From assembly GCA_025980355.1 (NCBI GenBank), contig JAICXR010000088.1:1-9776 (forward strand): a stretch of 9,776 nt of DNA, written 5' to 3'. This document shows, piece by piece, positions 7,523-9,776 of this stretch. The stretch's first letter is position 1. Each line of letters opens with the position of its first letter. The position numbers and the translations under genes are program-made. The notes under the pieces were generated by a model that saw only the letters and a list, made by a program, of their open reading frames with translations, made no database searches and was not told the DNA's origin. The stretch is from Chloroflexota bacterium (GTDB taxonomy: Bacteria > Chloroflexota > UBA4733).

Positions 7523-7572
7523 GTTCGTACTCCTCAGGTCTCAGTTCGGCTGAATCATCAAGGGACGAACAT
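7521..7572 (-). promoter_or_regulatory. Inverted repeat enclosing the start codon and ribosome-binding site of the hydrolase gene
   Basis: ATGTTCGT (7521-7528) and ACGAACAT (7565-7572) form a perfect 8-bp inverted repeat. In the - strand transcript the second arm covers ACGAAC and the first two bases of the ATG, and the GAGGAG ribosome-binding site lies in the enclosed loop. A second small stem, TCAG/CTGA with loop TTCGG (7541-7553), is nested inside. It could be a translation-control hairpin or a repressor operator dyad. The function is inferred. Confidence 0.4.
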
Positions 7573-7659
7573 ACGGCGCCGCCGGCCGGACCGCATCATC
7601 CGTTGCCCTGCCGGCGCCTCGCCATTTCCACTGTCCGCTTCGCCGTCCCGATGCAGCGT

Positions 7660-7687
7660 ATCATAAACCTGGCGGCCGCCAGCTAAA
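7660..7687 (-). promoter_or_regulatory. Candidate promoter of the hydrolase-ROK-GNAT operon
   Basis: On the - strand TATGAT (7665-7660) matches five of six bases of a -10 box. Sixteen bases upstream lies TTTAGC (7687-7682), a weak -35. The leader would be about 130 nt. The spacer contains most of the 14-bp palindrome at 7669-7682. Only the -10 is persuasive. Confidence 0.35.
7669..7682. promoter_or_regulatory. 14-bp perfect palindrome, possible operator
   Basis: CTGGCGGCCGCCAG reads the same on both strands. It lies between the two divergent promoters, about 20 bp from the rightward -35 and inside the candidate leftward promoter, a suitable place for a dimeric repressor. It is very GC-rich and one such palindrome by chance in a window of this size would not be surprising. 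Confidence 0.3.
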
Positions 7688-7701
7688 GCGAACACGCCCC
7701 C

Positions 7702-7730
7702 TTGACAACTCGCCGGTCCTCAGGTACACC
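7702..7730 (+). promoter_or_regulatory. Promoter of the solute-binding gene at 7885
   Basis: A consensus -35 TTGACA (7702-7707) is followed after exactly 17 bp by TACACC (7725-7730), a weak -10. The same arrangement recurs before the paralogous gene at 9632, which is the main support. The start site would lie within or just after the ATTGGTTCGGA element. Confidence 0.6.
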
Positions 7731-7732
7731 TC

Positions 7733-7743
7733 ATTGGTTCGGA
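7733..7743 (+). promoter_or_regulatory. Conserved 11-bp element ATTGGTTCGGA, copy 1 (candidate operator)
   Basis: This 11-mer lies 31 bp from the first base of TTGACA and recurs identically, at the identical distance, at 9471-9481. Flanking sequence and spacer are not conserved, so the element itself appears to be selected. Its place at the expected transcription start suits a repressor site. The ROK regulator encoded at 5347-6588 is the obvious candidate, by inference. Confidence 0.55.
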
Positions 7744-7873
7744 AATCAGACTATTCCGCTTCCGTCGTTTCCGCGGTATTGCCTGCCTGCTTAAGCGTGA
7801 TCGTGGGCGGATTTCGTCCCGAATTCCGAACGCCGATACCGACGACAGTGCTTGCGTCGGTAACAAGGACAAC

Positions 7874-7887
7874 GAGGAGTTGGCATG
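7874..7887 (+). promoter_or_regulatory. Ribosome-binding site and start context shared with the paralogue
   Basis: GAGGAGTTGGCATG at 7874-7887 is repeated exactly at 9621-9634. GAGGAG is the Shine-Dalgarno, with a 5-nt spacer before ATG, and fixes the start codon of both solute-binding genes. Confidence 0.75.
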
Positions 7888-8029
7888 CACGGTACTTTCA
7901 TCCCGTCGCGGCGGACGTTTGTGCGGCAGGCGCTGGGCGCCGCCCTGGCGTTGCCGGCGCTCGGCGTCCTCGCGGCGTGCGGTGGCGCCGCCACGGCGAC
8001 CGCGAGCACCGCCTCGGCGACGACGGCGG
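7885..8029 (+). repeat. Paralogous direct repeat, copy 1
   Basis: Aligned without gaps to 9632-9776, 116 of 145 bases match (80%), including a 22-base identical run at 7961-7982 against 9708-9729. This indicates gene duplication and not only shared signal-peptide chemistry. The repeat probably continues beyond the window. Confidence 0.75.
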
Positions 8030-9378
8030 CCGCGACCACGAGCTCCGGGGGTACGTCCACGACGACCGTCGGTGCGGTCAGTGCGGCGACCAGCACGGGG
8101 GGGCCTTCCGCCAGCAGCACGAGCGCGACGGTGGCGGTGACGAGTGCGCCGGCGGCGCAATCTCCCTTCGCCGGCCAGGTTACCCTGCGCGTGGCACACT
8201 GGCAGACCGGTATCAGCGCCCAATTGTTCGACAAGATCTTCACGCGCTTCCAGGAGATCAACCCCGCCATCAAGATTTCCGAGGAGGTGACCCCCTTCGA
8301 TCAGTTCTTCCAACGTCTCCTCGTCGGCTTCGCCGGCGGCACCGCGCCCGACTGCTTCCACAACAGCGGCGCCTACTTTCTGAACTTCGCAAAGAAGGAC
8401 GTCATGTTCGATATGACGTCGCTCACGCAGACCCAGAAACTCGATTTCAAGGGGACGTGGACCGAGGACGACGTCATGAAATACCAGGGGAAGTGGTACT
8501 CCTTGCCGGTCTTCAATACTGACGACCTCATCTACTATAACAAGACGCTCTTCACGCAGGCCGGCCTGGCGGAGCCCACGGACGACTGGAGCTGGAACGA
8601 TATGCTGGCGGCCGCCCAAAAGTTAACGACGCGGTCGACCGGCGGCAAGACCGATGTCTGGGGAGTGCAGATCCCGAACGGCGCGCAGGGCGGCTGGGGA
8701 GCCCTGGTCTTCGCCAACGGCGGCGATTGGATGAACGCCGACCGGAGCAAGACGACCTTGGATCAGCCGGCGGCGCTCGGCGCGCTGCAATTCGTGTACG
8801 ACCTGATGCAGAAGTACAAGGTTATGCCGACGTCCGCGGACGAGAAGGCGCTCTCCACGGCCGGGATCGACGACGCGTTTTCGGCGGGCAAGCTCGCCAT
8901 GCGTTCGGCGATCACCTCCGCCGTCCCCACCTACTTGAAAACTGCAAAGTTCGACTGGGACGTGGCCCTCGTGCCCAAGAGCCCGACGACGGGGAAGAAC
9001 GGCTCGACCTATGTCGTGCAGCCGGCCAGTATCAACAAAACGACCAAGCTTTCCGACCAGAGCTTCAAACTGCTCGCCTTTCAGATGAGCGGCGAGGCCC
9101 AAACGATCCTCGCGACCGACAAGACGAAATTCGTCATCGATACTGCGACCGCGAAGGATGCGACGCACGGCTACAGCGCGCCGCCGCCGGCCCATATCGC
9201 CCGCGCCGCCACGACGATGGATTTCGCCAAGGATCTGCGCTACGTCGACGCCTGGGCGAAATATCAGCAAGCGATTACCGACGAGCTTGAAAAGGCCTAT
9301 GGCGGTCAGGTCAGCATGGAACAGGCGGCGAAATCGGCGGTCGCCGTCGCCGACCAGGTCCTCGCCCAGCCGATCTGA
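7885..9378 (+). CDS. Extracellular solute-binding lipoprotein, family 1 (sugar ABC transporter type)
   Basis: A complete 497-residue ABC-importer binding protein. The signal is Tat-like: SRRTFVR at residues 8-14, a hydrophobic segment, then the lipobox VLAAC with Cys32. Residues 33-97 are a Ala/Thr/Ser/Gly-rich tether. The bilobed domain starts at QVTLRVAHWQTG and shows FDKIFTRFQEINPAIKI, the cleft loop GGTAPDCFH, YSLPVFNTDDLIYYNKTLF and FANGGDWMN, all typical of family 1 sugar-binding proteins. The closing helix ends VADQVLAQPI. It has its own TTGACA promoter with the ATTGGTTCGGA element and diverges from the hydrolase-ROK-GNAT operon, so joint ROK control is plausible. Downstream comes another binding-protein gene and not a permease. 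It differs clearly from the one at 2748-4304 outside shared family features. Ligand unknown. Confidence 0.93.
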   Translation: MHGTFIPSRRTFVRQALGAALALPALGVLAACGGAATATASTASATTAAATTSSGGTSTTTVGAVSAATSTGGPSASSTSATVAVTSAPAAQSPFAGQVTLRVAHWQTGISAQLFDKIFTRFQEINPAIKISEEVTPFDQFFQRLLVGFAGGTAPDCFHNSGAYFLNFAKKDVMFDMTSLTQTQKLDFKGTWTEDDVMKYQGKWYSLPVFNTDDLIYYNKTLFTQAGLAEPTDDWSWNDMLAAAQKLTTRSTGGKTDVWGVQIPNGAQGGWGALVFANGGDWMNADRSKTTLDQPAALGALQFVYDLMQKYKVMPTSADEKALSTAGIDDAFSAGKLAMRSAITSAVPTYLKTAKFDWDVALVPKSPTTGKNGSTYVVQPASINKTTKLSDQSFKLLAFQMSGEAQTILATDKTKFVIDTATAKDATHGYSAPPPAHIARAATTMDFAKDLRYVDAWAKYQQAITDELEKAYGGQVSMEQAAKSAVAVADQVLAQPI

Positions 9379-9387
9379 GCGCGCAGC

Positions 9388-9410
9388 CTCCGTCTCGGCA
9401 AGGCACGGAG
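9388..9410 (+). terminator. Hairpin just after the solute-binding gene; possible terminator
   Basis: CTCCGT (9388-9393) pairs with ACGGAG (9405-9410) around an 11-nt loop, 10 nt after the stop codon. GCG/CGC may extend the stem past a bulge. No T run follows, so rho-independent termination is doubtful; it may act as an mRNA 3' stem. Confidence 0.35.
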
Positions 9411-9439
9411 CGCAATTCCGGCGGGGCAACCTGGCACCC

Positions 9440-9468
9440 TTGACATCTTGCTGCCCGTATGTTAAACC
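9440..9468 (+). promoter_or_regulatory. Promoter of the solute-binding gene at 9632
   Basis: TTGACA (9440-9445), a 17-bp spacer and TAAACC (9463-9468). It shows the same geometry as the promoter at 7702-7730, with TA-x-ACC shared in the -10, while the spacer has diverged. The leader to the ATG is about 155-160 nt. Confidence 0.6.
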
Positions 9469-9470
9469 CA

Positions 9471-9481
9471 ATTGGTTCGGA
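9471..9481 (+). promoter_or_regulatory. Conserved 11-bp element ATTGGTTCGGA, copy 2 (candidate operator)
   Basis: Identical to 7733-7743 and again exactly 31 bp from the start of TTGACA. Here it continues into CAACGGACAA. It is probably the binding site of the regulator common to both genes. Confidence 0.55.
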
Positions 9482-9524
9482 CAACGGACAATCGCCCTGG
9501 TAACCATCCCGGTTCGAATTTCGC

Positions 9525-9538
9525 GGCGGCACGCCGCC
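9525..9538 (+). other. GC-rich hairpin in the leader of the gene at 9632
   Basis: GGCGG (9525-9529) and CCGCC (9534-9538) pair around CACG in the presumed 5' leader. It is short, and no equivalent is seen in the leader at 7741-7884, so its significance is doubtful. Confidence 0.25.
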
Positions 9539-9631
9539 TAGCTGGCGTGATTCAGTCGCGACGTGGTGGTCGGCGACCGCAAGTCCGGATCGGTGACGAT
9601 GTCGGTGTTGGTGAGTGCGGGAGGAGTTGGC

Positions 9632-9776
9632 ATGCCTGGTTCATCCTTGACTTCGCGGCGGACGCTCCTACGACAGGCGCTGGGGGCGGCGGTGGCCTTG
9701 CCGGCGATCGGCGTCCTCGCGGCGTGCGGCGGCGCCGCCTCGGTGACCGCGAGCACCGCGGCGGCGACCAGTTCGG
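9632..9776 (+). CDS. Solute-binding lipoprotein paralogue, N-terminal part (truncated by window end)
   Basis: An open frame from ATG 9632 to the window end gives 48 residues. The sequence is the signal region of a Tat-exported lipoprotein: SRRTLLR at residues 8-14, a hydrophobic stretch, lipobox VLAAC with Cys32, then the start of an Ala/Thr/Ser tether (GGAASVTAST). It aligns without gaps with the N-terminus of the protein at 7885, and the lipidated Cys falls at the same residue number. The DNA is 80% identical over this length and the promoter, 11-bp element and GAGGAGTTGGC ribosome-binding context are also shared. I therefore call it a tandem duplicate of the solute-binding gene. The ligand-binding domain is not visible, so whether the full protein is intact is unknown. 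Confidence 0.82.
   Translation, partial: MPGSSLTSRRTLLRQALGAAVALPAIGVLAACGGAASVTASTAAATSS
9632..9776 (+). repeat. Paralogous direct repeat, copy 2
   Basis: Partner of 7885-8029 at an offset of 1747 bp; 116 of 145 bases match without gaps. It runs to the window edge. Confidence 0.75.

Larger units (their letters stand above)
7523..7884. other. Divergent intergenic control region (362 nt)
   Basis: No gene is visible here. The region separates the hydrolase operon (leftward) from the solute-binding gene (rightward). It contains the hydrolase-side inverted repeat, a 14-bp palindrome at 7669-7682, a candidate leftward promoter at 7660-7687, the rightward TTGACA promoter at 7702 with the ATTGGTTCGGA element, and a leader of about 150 nt before the ATG at 7885. 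The pentamer GTTCG or its complement occurs six times (7523, 7544, 7566, 7689, 7737, 7827), more than expected for such a short stretch. Confidence 0.6.

Noticed and set aside
9511..9520. GGTTCGAATT resembling a tRNA T-loop
   Set aside because: The five bases on each side do not pair as a T-stem, and no acceptor or anticodon arm is found around it.
1..9776. Insertion sequence, phage or CRISPR content
   Set aside because: No transposase, integrase, terminal inverted repeats flanked by target duplications, or repeat-spacer pattern was found.

Overview
The window is GC-rich bacterial DNA that looks like an accessory carbohydrate or small-molecule uptake and catabolism region. Several traits suggest a Chloroflexota-type bacterium, possibly a Thermomicrobia or Sphaerobacter relative. 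These are lipoproteins with twin-arginine signals and LAAC lipoboxes, long Ala/Ser/Thr-rich tethers, many family 1 solute-binding proteins, a ROK regulator and a bacterial topoisomerase IB. This placement is an inference from gene style only; a high-GC actinobacterial or deinococcal source is not excluded.

Layout: (i) 1-447 is the 3' end of a solute-binding protein on the + strand. (ii) 679-1758 is a complete type IB DNA topoisomerase on +, which converges on the next block with only 6 nt between stops. (iii) 4304-1765, on the - strand, is a two-gene unit of a solute-binding lipoprotein followed by a phytanoyl-CoA dioxygenase-like Fe(II)/2-oxoglutarate oxygenase. (iv) 7522-4490, on the - strand, is an apparent operon of a nitrilase-superfamily hydrolase, a ROK-family repressor and a two-domain GNAT acetyltransferase; the last two overlap by 4 nt (ATGA). 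(v) 7523-7884 is a divergent control region. (vi) 7885-9378 on + is a solute-binding lipoprotein, followed at 9632 by the start of a paralogue cut by the window end.

The two rightmost solute-binding genes are paralogues with 80% identity over the first 145 bp of coding sequence. Both carry the same upstream module: TTGACA, 25 nt, then an 11-bp identical element ATTGGTTCGGA. They also share the same ribosome-binding context. The ROK regulator encoded next to them is a natural candidate to bind the shared element. A working model is a solute-responsive regulon in which the ROK repressor controls divergent transcription of a hydrolase operon and of several binding proteins. Four binding-protein genes or fragments are present, but no ABC permease or ATPase lies in the window. 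The substrate cannot be read from the sequence.
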